The notes beneath the pieces were generated by a model. That model did no database searches. It saw only the letters and a program-made list of their open reading frames with translations, and was not told the DNA's origin. A program made the translations under genes and the position numbers. Below are positions 40,311 through 48,401 of a stretch of 64,000 nt of DNA, piece after piece; within the stretch, counting starts at the first letter, position 1; every line of letters begins with the position of its first letter. Origin of the DNA: Candidatus Avimonas caecicola (GTDB lineage Bacteria; Bacillota; Clostridia; Oscillospirales; Acutalibacteraceae); contig CAJFTG010000003.1 in the NCBI GenBank assembly GCA_904419875.1, forward strand, positions 1 through 64,000, written 5' to 3'.

Positions 40311-41363
40311 TTGTATAACACAAGAGTGGAATACTATAAGACCCTTGAGACGGAATTTGAGGGCCCGGTTATTGCATATATAACTGGTGACCGTCCCGGA
40401 TTTGAAACAAGAATTGCCCAAGATGTGATTGATTTATTCATTGCACAGCTTGATAAAATCGGCCCTGTTGAGCGAATAGTTTTATATTTATATACCCGCG
40501 GCGGAGATACTTCTGCGGCGTGGAATATCGTCAATCTTCTAAAGATGTATTGTGATGATTTGATGGTAATTATTCCACACAAGGCTCATAGCGCTGGAAC
40601 AATAATAAGTCTCGGCGCAAACAAAATAGTTATGACAAAGCAAGCAACTTTAAGCCCAATAGACCCAAGCTTGAATACGCCAATGAACCCTGTTATTCCC
40701 AATGATCCTATGAATCAAACTACTCCAGTAAGCGTAGAAGCCGTCAAAGGGTATATTGAACTTGCGAAGGATGAGTTTGGCATTCAGGATAACCAAGCGT
40801 TGAGTGATGTCCTAATAAAGCTTTCAGAGTATGTGCATCCTCTTGTATTGGGACAAGTATATCGGTCGCGGGCTCAAATCAAAATGTTGGCAAGAAAGCT
40901 ACTAAAAAATCAAATTGGTGACCAAGACCAGCTTAATCGTATTATCGATTTTCTGTGTAGTGATTCAGGTAGTCACGATTATACCATTAATCGTAGAGAA
41001 GCCGAAAGAGAATTGGGATTAAATGTTACTAAACCAACAAGCACTCAATACAACATAATTAAAGGCATTTATGATGATTTTAGTTTGGAGCTAGGATTTG
41101 GTCAGGTATTTGATCCACAAATGATTCAAGGAGCATATGCTGTACGGAGAGGTTTCATTGAAAGCGTTGTTGGCGGCAGTGACTTCTTTGTTACAGAGGG
41201 TAGGTGCTCCACTGTTACTACACCCAATGGACCAGCAATTCAAGTCAATAAAGTTTTTGAAGGATGGCGGCATAGCGAAACATCTGAATTGCCTCAAACG
41301 GCTCAGGTGTTGACACTAGACGGGGAGGTAAATTATGAACAAGATAACGAATTCAAGCTATAA
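40311..41363 (+). CDS. serine dehydrogenase proteinase (SDH_sah)-like ClpP-fold protein
   Basis: A 350-residue protein of the ClpP/crotonase fold. RGGDT (63-67) is the oxyanion-type glycine loop and HSAGT (93-97) the nucleophile elbow with candidate Ser94, as in SppA and serine dehydrogenase proteinases. No signal peptide or membrane helix, so it is cytoplasmic. The start is a TTG at 40311, chosen because AAAGGAG lies eight bases upstream. Its 3' end overlaps the Panacea gene by 29 bases, so the products are co-translated. Phage- and plasmid-borne members of this family exist without known targets. Confidence 0.75.
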   Translation: MYNTRVEYYKTLETEFEGPVIAYITGDRPGFETRIAQDVIDLFIAQLDKIGPVERIVLYLYTRGGDTSAAWNIVNLLKMYCDDLMVIIPHKAHSAGTIISLGANKIVMTKQATLSPIDPSLNTPMNPVIPNDPMNQTTPVSVEAVKGYIELAKDEFGIQDNQALSDVLIKLSEYVHPLVLGQVYRSRAQIKMLARKLLKNQIGDQDQLNRIIDFLCSDSGSHDYTINRREAERELGLNVTKPTSTQYNIIKGIYDDFSLELGFGQVFDPQMIQGAYAVRRGFIESVVGGSDFFVTEGRCSTVTTPNGPAIQVNKVFEGWRHSETSELPQTAQVLTLDGEVNYEQDNEFKL

Positions 41364-41919
41364 TGCATACTCCTCTGGATTAAGTTCATTTCTCAATCAA
41401 TCCACATCAGATACGAGTGCTTTTTCACAATCTGTCCCCGTGCATATGACAATTGACGCTCTGGATAACGGACGATATAGTGTATTTGAAATCGCAAACT
41501 GGTTTTTGTCAAAGGAATCAATGACACAAAAAAAGCTCCAAAAACTATGCTATTATGCACAAGCTTGGTGCTATGCCCTGAACGACTATCGTCTAATAGA
41601 TACTGTGTTTGAGGCTTGGGTGCATGGTCCGGTCTCTCCTGCGTTATATGATAAGTTTAAGAGTTTTGGTTATAACAGTATTCGCCTTGCTGGAAAATAC
41701 ACTGTGAATATAGCTGAAGCCGATATCGAACTCTTAGAAAGCGTTTGGGAAACTTATGGCGACCATACAGGCAATGCACTGGAGGCTTTAAGTCACAGTG
41801 AACCGCCTTGGATAGAAGCGCGAGTTGGGTATGCTCCTAATGAACGGTGTAATGTTCCCATTTCAGTAGAGTCGATGAAGAAATACTATTTGTCAATATA
41901 CTTGGGCGGAGATTCGTGA
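41335..41919 (+). CDS. Panacea (DUF4065/SocA-like) domain antitoxin
   Basis: A 194-residue protein with a Ser/Asn-rich N-terminal extension (about 1-45) and a Panacea domain (about 48-165). Recognizable segments are MTQKKLQKLCYYAQAWCYA (about 63-81) and EAWVHGPVSPALYDKFKSFG (about 97-116). Panacea proteins neutralize many unrelated toxins encoded next to them and also occur as proteolysis adaptors (SocA). GGGGAGG precedes the ATG. Its stop overlaps the start of the small downstream gene. Confidence 0.85.
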   Translation: MNKITNSSYNAYSSGLSSFLNQSTSDTSAFSQSVPVHMTIDALDNGRYSVFEIANWFLSKESMTQKKLQKLCYYAQAWCYALNDYRLIDTVFEAWVHGPVSPALYDKFKSFGYNSIRLAGKYTVNIAEADIELLESVWETYGDHTGNALEALSHSEPPWIEARVGYAPNERCNVPISVESMKKYYLSIYLGGDS

Positions 41920-42272
41920 TGAGTGTGTTGACAAATCAAGTAGGCGAAAAAGCCAAAGGTCGTTTACTCACAAATAAACGTGATGTTCCCTTTGTTCTTG
42001 GTTTTAGATATCCATTGGAAAAAAAGTTTACTTTAACTGAGCTGGAAAAACGAAACAACAAAGAACTTCAAGGATTCCTTGACAAAGTAGCGCAAATGTC
42101 TGTACAGCAAGTTGATGAATTATATGCGCGTGCACCGGACAAGAATGACACATACCGCGACATGCAGGTTTATCACTATGAAGTGACACGCTCTTTTCGA
42201 ATTCATGTAGTATGTGAGGATGGAATTTATAAAATTATCCGCTTTGATCCGAACCACAAAGTACACGATTGA
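41919..42272 (+). CDS. small protein, putative Panacea-partner toxin
   Basis: A 117-residue protein directly coupled to the Panacea gene (ATG shares the A of its TGA; GGCGGAG lies seven bases upstream). I do not recognize a family with certainty. The sequence has a basic N-terminus, a helical middle (LEKRNNKELQGFLDKVAQMS), and a C-terminal beta-rich segment FRIHVVCEDGIYKIIRFDP ending in NHKVHD, a shape reminiscent of RelE/MqsR-like RNase folds. The toxin role is inferred from position only. Confidence 0.5.
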   Translation: MSVLTNQVGEKAKGRLLTNKRDVPFVLGFRYPLEKKFTLTELEKRNNKELQGFLDKVAQMSVQQVDELYARAPDKNDTYRDMQVYHYEVTRSFRIHVVCEDGIYKIIRFDPNHKVHD

Positions 42273-42295
42273 TGAGAAACGCTGTATTGATTGCG

Positions 42296-42337
42296 AAAAA
42301 GTGCCGTCTTGGGAGTGATTCCGAGACGGCGCTTTTT
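42296..42337 (+). terminator. terminator of the cargo module, copy 2
   Basis: Stem GTGCCGTCTTGGGA with TTCCGAGACGGCGC, then T6. It matches copy 1 (40107-40148) in all but a few positions, including loop and flanks. Confidence 0.88.
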
Positions 42338-42409
42338 TGCTATCCGCACATTCGATTTCTGCTAATCCTCCTGCTACAATGGTTGCAGTAACCAAAGGAG
42401 GAATAGCGC

Positions 42410-42592
42410 ATGAAACAGAAATACTATGTAGAACTGAACCGGCAGGAATGGCGGCTTATCATTGAGGGGCTGAACCGGTTCCGCAACAAGCTGATTGCAG
42501 CGGGGCGGTACACAGATGCCGTAGATGAGATGCTGATCAAAGTTGCCAAGGCAAAGCCTCGGAAGTTTGGACTGTGGGGATGGAGGCGCTGA
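42410..42592 (+). CDS. small conserved mobile-element protein
   Basis: A 60-residue basic protein (YYVELNRQEWRLIIEGLNRF; C-terminal KPRKFGLWGWRR). It always seems to accompany TnpV in gut Firmicutes elements, but no function is known to me. AAAGGAGG lies upstream and the stop overlaps the tnpV start (TGATG). Confidence 0.75.
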   Translation: MKQKYYVELNRQEWRLIIEGLNRFRNKLIAAGRYTDAVDEMLIKVAKAKPRKFGLWGWRR

Positions 42593-42972
42593 TGATGGAG
42601 AAGTATATTACCGATGAACGCACTGGGCTGAAATATGAATTGGTCGGTGACTATTACCTGATTGCCGGGGAGGATGAGCCGGAGGAAGATCAGCCAATCG
42701 GGGTATGGGGACAGCGGCATCTCCGCTATCTCAAGGAGCATCGCCGTGTGCGCTATGCCAACCTGCTGACCAGCGGTGAATTGAACGCCCATCTTGCGGA
42801 TGTTGACCGACAGGCAGAGGAGCTTTTTCTTTGGCTGGTAAAGCAAATGGCAGATGCTGAGGGCATTACGGAAACGCTGAAAGCCAGTGACCAAATGAAA
42901 TGGGTCAGGCGGATGAACTCCTGCCGAGACCGTGCAACCGAAATGGTCTATCACCAAGTAATCTATACATAA
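42592..42972 (+). CDS. tnpV: TnpV family transposon protein
   Basis: A 126-residue protein with the TnpV consensus: TGLKYELVGDYYLIAG, IGVWGQRHLRYLKEHRRVRY and YANLLTSGELN. TnpV is a non-essential accessory protein of Tn4451-type mobilizable transposons, with no known biochemical role. ATG 42592 or 42595 are both possible; GGAGG lies 5-8 bases upstream. It ends at a strong terminator that faces the RM operon. Confidence 0.9.
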   Translation: MMEKYITDERTGLKYELVGDYYLIAGEDEPEEDQPIGVWGQRHLRYLKEHRRVRYANLLTSGELNAHLADVDRQAEELFLWLVKQMADAEGITETLKASDQMKWVRRMNSCRDRATEMVYHQVIYT

Positions 42973-42975
42973 GAA

Positions 42976-43016
42976 AGGCCCTTCGTATCGAGAAAATGAT
43001 ACGAAGGGCCTCTTTT
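42976..43016. terminator. bidirectional terminator between tnpV and the helicase gene
   Basis: A perfect 14-bp stem (42976-42989 with 42998-43011), 8-base loop, then CTTTTT on the plus strand and TTTC on the minus strand. It lies between convergent genes. Confidence 0.9.
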
Positions 43017-43019
43017 TGC

Positions 43020-45899
43020 TTATTGCGCTTTCAAGAATCCGGATTCAAACGCATCGGGGAAAATAAAGCGCTTCTCGCCTTTCTCAAAGCGGACGGTCAC
43101 ATATCCCCTGTTCAGCTCGATCACCTTGCCAATGCCGAACTTAGCGTGAGCCACAGCGCTTCCAACGGCAACGCCGGAAACATCGACCTTCGGTTTTTCG
43201 GGCTGCTGGGGCTTTGCGGGAGCGATCGGAGATTTCACGCCGAAGGCAGCAGTGACAAAATCCGGATTAGTCGGTGGCGTCCGAGTTGGAACGGGGGCTT
43301 TGGGCGGCTCCGGCTCCTCGTCCGCTTCCGGAACATCGGCTTCGTCGATTCCCGGCGCATTCATCGTAGACTGCTGGTTATAGAACAGCAGCTCGTACTC
43401 CTTGCGCTTCACAACGATATCCCAGCCGCCGACATCCTCGTTTTCGTGCTTATCCAGGCCGGTGTAGGACAGGCTGGAATCCTCATAGCGCTTGAATTTA
43501 AAGATGGCATCATTCATCAGGCTGGCGTTGAACACATTCAGCTCCACCAGCAGATTGAAGTCCTTCACATCCAGACCCGTCACTTTCTTGAAAAGCCCCG
43601 GCTCCAGCTGCGTGATCACATCCTTCAGAGAGCGCTCCCGATAATCCGTCAGATACATAAAGATCGGCACACGGGTGGCAAACTTGATGAGCTTCTCCTG
43701 AATCTGCTTACGCATGGATTTGTATTCTTTTTCTTCCTCGGAGATTTCCTTTTTCTCCTCCTTGGTGAGTTCCTTGCCTTTTTCCTTCTTGGCCTTTTTC
43801 ACGCTCTCCGATTTGTTGATGATGGTCTCAATATCCGAGTTCAGGCTGCGGAACCCTTCAATTTTCATCAGGGCCTCCATGGCCTCTTTGTTTGCCATCA
43901 GTCGCCGGAGCGTATCATTGTCCACATTGACCAGCAATGCGGATTCCCAGCGCTTGGCCAGCAGCGTGGCCGAGGTGCCGGCCATGGCGATATCCAGAAT
44001 ATCCTGTGCGTCGACCTGCTTCATGCTGCTGCCGTCGTAGGCCAGTACAGGCAGGAAGTTGATGAATTCCGCCACCTTCTTTTCCGGGTTGCTTTCGTTC
44101 ACATTTAGGCGGCAGGAATAATCCGAGATTTGCTTGAGGGCGCGGTCCAGCGCAAAGTCAAAGACATAGCACTCATATTTCATAATTTGATCGGTGCCGG
44201 AGCCGGTACGCACCGTCCACGGAGACTGTACCCGGAACGCTGCTTGGAAATAGGTCTCCGGGCTTTTCAGATTCCGCAGCATAAAGATGCCCGTCCATGG
44301 CTTGACCGTGACGCCGGTGGTCAGCTTGCCGCAGGACAGCGTGATGGTCTTGGTGGTCAGCGGGTCACCCATGGATTTCTGCACCGGCTCCAGCGCATCC
44401 ACGCCAATGCCCGCCTTGGTCCCGGCGCAGACATTGATGTGGTAATCGTGGTAAAAGCTGTTCTGCTTCTGCTGAAGCAGGTTATACATTGCATAGCAGC
44501 TGGCCACATTGGGCAGAAACCAGAAGGTGTGGGACAGCACATTCAGCAACCGGGTATCGGAAAACGGCATAGGCGGGCGCTTGTCCTGACCCAGCTTCAT
44601 ATCGTCCACGCTAGCGGGGAGATAGGAGCCGCGAATCAGGTCCAGCCACTTCTGCACCTCGTTCTCATAGACAAAGCGGGCGGTCTCCGGCTTACTCTTC
44701 TCGCCGTATTTGGCGGAGAAAAATACATTCAAATCAAATTCGTCGAACTGCCCCTGCATGGCGATCTGCCGGATGCTGTCCGGGATGCGGTAGGTCATCA
44801 TCACCATCCGGGGCAGCGCTGCATAGGGGTTGTCCGCAGCCTCGTCCCAGTTTTCCTTGGCCCGTTGCTCGTCGGAATAGGTCCAGTTGTAGATTTGATC
44901 CTCGATAAATTCGCCGCTGTTGATGGCGCGGAACGGCGTGCCGGACAGAAACAGATAATAGGATGTGGTGATGGGCAGGAAGGTCTCGTTGTAGGCGTTG
45001 TCGGCCTCGTCCTTCTTGTACTTCTCCATATCGAAGTCATAATCCTCATCCTCGTTGTCCATTTCAAAGAGCTTTTTGGCATTGTCCCGCCACGCGCCGA
45101 AATGGTATTCGTCAAAGATCACGATGTCCCAGTTGGTGGTATGTACCCATTCGTTCTTTGCCTTGATGCCGCCGCTCTCGTTGGTGCCGAGATAGTCCTG
45201 AAAAGAGCCGAAGCAGACGATGGGGCGGGACAGGTCGGCGTCCTCGTAGCGCATTCCGTCCCGACAGATGAATTGCCAGCCCTCAAAGTCCTTGTGGGTC
45301 ATGAGATCCTCTTCCCACGCCGCCTCGACGGCGGGCTTGAAGGTCAGCACAAGCACCTTTTTCAGCCCCATTCGTTTGGCCAGCTCATAGGCGGCGAAGG
45401 TTTTTCCGAAGCGCATTTTGGCATTCCACAGGAATTTCGGCGCACGGTCCGGCGTATCCAGCTTGGCGGAACGAAAATAGACGATGGTCTTGTTGACGGC
45501 CTCCTCCTGCTCCGGGCGCATAGAAAAGGTGCGAGCGCGGTTCTCCTCGTTGAGGGTGTTGGTTTTCACCGCCAGCACCGCCGCTTCCAACTCATCCACC
45601 GTGCAGCGGAACCATTCGCCGCCCACGCCGGTGATTTTCCTGCGGCGGAGCATACGATGCACATCGTGGTCGGTAAAGCAGGAGCCATCCTCCCGCATGG
45701 CGGAGCTGCGGTACAGGATCTCATAAGGGAGCTTGCCGTCCGGGCGCTTGGTGGGGTACTGCTGCGCCACACGCCTGTCCACATCCTTTTCGGTGTAGCC
45801 CACCTTCAGCAGGCCGTCATAATCCGGATTTAAGTCCCGGTAGGCATAGATCATCGGATGGACTTCTGGGCGTTGGGGAAAGAAATCCATTTGCGGCAT
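43020..45899 (-). CDS. restriction-type SF2 helicase with N-terminal GIY-YIG (T5orf172) nuclease
   Basis: A 959-residue fusion. Residues 16-100 match the T5orf172/Mug113 GIY-YIG pattern (GLLKVGYT, Arg42/43, Glu95 in GGEWF). The helicase follows with Walker A AKMRFGKT (160-167), Asp-Glu box DEYH (263-266), SGTPFRA and the motif VI-like FQAAFRVQSPW. A Lys/Glu-rich coiled coil (about 735-765) and a Pro-rich linker (about 870-905) lead to a C-terminal Tudor/KOW-like domain (about 910-959, AHAKFGIGKVIELNRGYVTV), like that of PcrA. It is the presumed effector of the RM operon. Its start overlaps the upstream methyltransferase stop by one base (TAATG). Confidence 0.85.
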   Translation of the reverse strand: MPQMDFFPQRPEVHPMIYAYRDLNPDYDGLLKVGYTEKDVDRRVAQQYPTKRPDGKLPYEILYRSSAMREDGSCFTDHDVHRMLRRRKITGVGGEWFRCTVDELEAAVLAVKTNTLNEENRARTFSMRPEQEEAVNKTIVYFRSAKLDTPDRAPKFLWNAKMRFGKTFAAYELAKRMGLKKVLVLTFKPAVEAAWEEDLMTHKDFEGWQFICRDGMRYEDADLSRPIVCFGSFQDYLGTNESGGIKAKNEWVHTTNWDIVIFDEYHFGAWRDNAKKLFEMDNEDEDYDFDMEKYKKDEADNAYNETFLPITTSYYLFLSGTPFRAINSGEFIEDQIYNWTYSDEQRAKENWDEAADNPYAALPRMVMMTYRIPDSIRQIAMQGQFDEFDLNVFFSAKYGEKSKPETARFVYENEVQKWLDLIRGSYLPASVDDMKLGQDKRPPMPFSDTRLLNVLSHTFWFLPNVASCYAMYNLLQQKQNSFYHDYHINVCAGTKAGIGVDALEPVQKSMGDPLTTKTITLSCGKLTTGVTVKPWTGIFMLRNLKSPETYFQAAFRVQSPWTVRTGSGTDQIMKYECYVFDFALDRALKQISDYSCRLNVNESNPEKKVAEFINFLPVLAYDGSSMKQVDAQDILDIAMAGTSATLLAKRWESALLVNVDNDTLRRLMANKEAMEALMKIEGFRSLNSDIETIINKSESVKKAKKEKGKELTKEEKKEISEEEKEYKSMRKQIQEKLIKFATRVPIFMYLTDYRERSLKDVITQLEPGLFKKVTGLDVKDFNLLVELNVFNASLMNDAIFKFKRYEDSSLSYTGLDKHENEDVGGWDIVVKRKEYELLFYNQQSTMNAPGIDEADVPEADEEPEPPKAPVPTRTPPTNPDFVTAAFGVKSPIAPAKPQQPEKPKVDVSGVAVGSAVAHAKFGIGKVIELNRGYVTVRFEKGEKRFIFPDAFESGFLKAQ

Positions 45900-47431
45900 T
45901 AGTCCTCACCTCCGGTCAAGTCCATCGGTCGGATCATCGATTCAATAAAGGCGATTTCTTCATCGGTAAGACCATACTTGGCATAAAGCCTTCTATCGGG
46001 CCATTCCTCGGAAAAGTCCTCGTGCGGAACGAAACGGAAACTTTCTCTTGTGATGTTGACAGACGAAACAGCCTGCCTCAAAAGAAACCGTGCAAACTTT
46101 GTGTGTAGATATTTTTCAAAATTTTGTGCCTCTGTTTCGGTAACAAATACACCTATATCCAGATATGTTTCTGTGTTGATTTGTCCCGGCCCGATAAGGC
46201 GTGTATCTGTAATGACTTTGTAGCCATCTTTGGGGTCAACATCAAGTTCGCCATTACTAGGAACAAGACGCCCGATCAAAATTTTATAACTATCAATAAT
46301 ATCGGTATTTTTAGTCACGTCTTTTCTAGAGACATACTGTGTTCCAACGCTTGTGATAATTTCAATATCGCCATTTTGATATTTCTCTCTGCCGCGATAG
46401 TTGGTGGCAAAACCAAACGGATTTCTGGGATAAGCGTAATTGCTATGCGGCCTTATGCCTGCTTTGAGAACTTTATGGACGATAGAAATTGCCAAATTTG
46501 AACGGATCAGTATTGGAAACTCGTTAAGCCTTCGTTCCATTTCTATAGTTGAATTTTTGTTGATGTTAGTGATAGAGCAGTTCCCTGCATTATCACGATC
46601 CCATAAGAAGTAGCATATACCGCCAGCTATGTTTACGCCATCAAAGCAATCTTTGCTGGATTCATAGTCGTACAGCTTCCTTATGTGATTATCATTTAAC
46701 ATAGACTCACGAAATTCATCTAACCCTTTTCCACCAGCGTACCAACGAGCAGGGATTATCATAGAAAGATATTTTGGCTTGAGCTTAATAGCTTGCTGCA
46801 CAAAAAATTGAAATATGGGCTTAGCACTAACGCCATTTCCTCCGTCACTCAACTGATAGGGCGGGTTACTGATGATCACATCGAACTTCATCTTAAAAAT
46901 ATCCTCCGGCTTGGTGGTATGGATCAGCTCATAGGCGTGGGGCTCCAGCATTTCGTCCCGGTCGTACTGGCTCTGGGCTGCGCCGCAAAAGACGCATTTT
47001 CCGTTTTTCCAGCGGTGGGGAATCCGCTTGTAGCGAATGTTGCCCTCCGCATCGTCAAAGCGGGACACCGAATACACGCTGTTGGGGTACTTGCTGCAAT
47101 ACACACCACGACGGGAGAGCAGGCTGGTCAACTCGGTGATGGCGATACCGTAAAGCTGGTGATGAAAGATGTGGTCAATACGCTGCTGCAGGTCGGGAAG
47201 GATCGGCTCCAATCCGGTCAGCAGCCGCTTGGCAATCTCCCGCAGAAAGACACCGCTTTTGCAGGCCGGGTCTAAAAACTTGGTATTGGGGTCCGAAAAC
47301 AACTCCTGCGGGAGCATATCCAGCATCGAATTGGCTACCTCCGGCGGCGTGAACACCTCATCGTTGGACAGATTGGCAAGGCAGGACAACACATCCGGAT
47401 TATAGATGCCGGAGTAGAAATCATTGCTCAT
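45899..47431 (-). CDS. Eco57I-type N6-adenine DNA methyltransferase
   Basis: A 510-residue methyltransferase. Motif I is DPACKSGVF (54-62; the middle Gly of DPACGSG is Lys), and motif IV is NPPY (189-192) within DVIISNPPYQLSDGG. The C-terminal half (about residues 195-470) is presumably the target recognition region. It is visibly AT-rich compared with the first ~190 codons and the gene's 3' end, which suggests exchange of the specificity part. It overlaps the preceding gene by 11 bases and the helicase gene by one. Confidence 0.85.
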   Translation of the reverse strand: MSNDFYSGIYNPDVLSCLANLSNDEVFTPPEVANSMLDMLPQELFSDPNTKFLDPACKSGVFLREIAKRLLTGLEPILPDLQQRIDHIFHHQLYGIAITELTSLLSRRGVYCSKYPNSVYSVSRFDDAEGNIRYKRIPHRWKNGKCVFCGAAQSQYDRDEMLEPHAYELIHTTKPEDIFKMKFDVIISNPPYQLSDGGNGVSAKPIFQFFVQQAIKLKPKYLSMIIPARWYAGGKGLDEFRESMLNDNHIRKLYDYESSKDCFDGVNIAGGICYFLWDRDNAGNCSITNINKNSTIEMERRLNEFPILIRSNLAISIVHKVLKAGIRPHSNYAYPRNPFGFATNYRGREKYQNGDIEIITSVGTQYVSRKDVTKNTDIIDSYKILIGRLVPSNGELDVDPKDGYKVITDTRLIGPGQINTETYLDIGVFVTETEAQNFEKYLHTKFARFLLRQAVSSVNITRESFRFVPHEDFSEEWPDRRLYAKYGLTDEEIAFIESMIRPMDLTGGED

Positions 47432-48182
47432 TTTCCCATACCCTCCTGTAGTGCGTCACATATTTCTTGAGGAACTCGCCCTCGTCGCTGGGCTTCTCGG
47501 TGGGTTCGTCCGCGTTGAACAGGGTCATCTGTTCCTCCCGCTTTTTACGCTTTTTCTTGCCGAACAGATCACGGGCCTCGTCATCCCCCTGCATCAGCCT
47601 GGCAAAGGTGTAGTCGCTGCGCTGGAGCTGATAGCCGGTCACAAAGGCCCATTCGGAAAACACAATGGGATCCCCGGTATCCTGCTGGTTTTCGTCCACG
47701 CGCATCAGGCTCAGGGCGTTGCCGCAGACGATGTTGCGGGACAGAATAAACCGCACCGAGCGGCGGCAGTCCTCGCTGACCTCCTTTTTGCAGACGGCTT
47801 TGTACTCCTTGTCCCACATCCGATAAAGCCGCTCCCGGCAGGCCTCGCAGTTGTCCTGCAGAATATCCACACCGTACAGGCTGCTGACGGCCAGAACGGA
47901 ATACTTTTCGTAGTCCATCGGGAACTTCTTGTATTTCTTTTTTACAACAGCCAACTTCCGGGACAGGATCTCGGCAAGAAAATTTCCATCGCCGCAGGCA
48001 GGCTCCAGAAAGCGGCTGTCGATGCGCTCTGTCTCGGTTTTCACGAGGTCGCACATCGCCTTTACCTCCCGCTCGGCGGTAAATACCTCGCCGTGATCCG
48101 CCACCCGCTGTTTGGATTTCACTTGCTTTGTCACGCTTTTGATCCTCCCGGAAACATAATCCCGATTATGTTGTAGTTTCAT
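47421..48182 (-). CDS. methyltransferase-like protein with motif I but no NPPY motif
   Basis: A 253-residue protein from ATG 48182 (261 from ATG 48206). Motif I EPACGDGNF (60-68), motif II-like YGVDIL and motif III NIVCGNALSL are clear, but where NPPY should follow there is DPIVFSEWAFV, so it may bind SAM or partner the next protein without methylating adenine itself. Codons 4-10 (QHNRDYV) lie in inverted repeat A of the invertible segment, so the first residues and the promoter change on inversion. The ribosome site for 48182 is poor. ATG 48206 would be essentially leaderless. Confidence 0.75.
   Translation of the reverse strand: MKLQHNRDYVSGRIKSVTKQVKSKQRVADHGEVFTAEREVKAMCDLVKTETERIDSRFLEPACGDGNFLAEILSRKLAVVKKKYKKFPMDYEKYSVLAVSSLYGVDILQDNCEACRERLYRMWDKEYKAVCKKEVSEDCRRSVRFILSRNIVCGNALSLMRVDENQQDTGDPIVFSEWAFVTGYQLQRSDYTFARLMQGDDEARDLFGKKKRKKREEQMTLFNADEPTEKPSDEGEFLKKYVTHYRRVWENEQ
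48153..48175. repeat. inverted repeat A of the invertible segment
   Basis: Core ACATAATCCCGATTATGT is itself an 8-bp inverted repeat around CC. It lies inside the first codons of the upstream methyltransferase-like gene. Confidence 0.9.
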
Positions 48183-48211
48183 TTTGATAGAAGCATACCT
48201 ATACATATTGT

Positions 48212-48240
48212 ATTATAGCATCAACCTGCGAAAAAGTAAA
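48212..48240 (-). promoter_or_regulatory. promoter of the RM-like operon inside the invertible segment
   Basis: On the minus strand: TTTACT (48240-48235), exactly 17 bases, TATAAT (48217-48212). Transcription would start at 48205-48206, at or next to an in-frame ATG. Confidence 0.8.
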
Positions 48241-48299
48241 GAAAGCATCGACGAAAAGCGTGAAAACCCTAAGATTGTCTAAAATCGAGCACAACAAGA

Positions 48300-48348
48300 A
48301 AGCCTTTCCGGCTCGCTTTTTGAAGCGATAAGAGAAGGCTTGCTTTTT
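48300..48348 (+). terminator. plus-strand terminator 1 inside the invertible segment
   Basis: AAGCCTT (48300-48306) pairs with AAGGCTT (48335-48341), enclosing a small inner hairpin CGCTT/AAGCG, and is followed by GCTTTTT. After inversion it would read toward the methyltransferase gene. Confidence 0.6.
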
Positions 48349-48360
48349 CATACCCTTTTT

Positions 48361-48390
48361 GGCCTGTCCGATCTGTGGCAGGTCTTTTTT
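48361..48390 (+). terminator. plus-strand terminator 2 inside the invertible segment
   Basis: GGCCTG (48361-48366) pairs with CAGGTC (48379-48384, one G:U) and is followed by T6. After inversion it would lie immediately before the operon's start codon. Confidence 0.55.
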
Positions 48391-48401
48391 GATGCCATGT
48401 T

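Larger units (their letters stand above)
40149..42295. mobile_element. AT-rich three-gene cargo module between duplicated terminators
   Basis: The interval between the two near-identical terminators is clearly more AT-rich than both the chromosome and the element that follows. It holds exactly one operon (protease-like, Panacea antitoxin, small protein). This looks like a separately acquired defence or addiction module. No recombinase of its own is present, so the mechanism of entry is not known. Confidence 0.5.
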
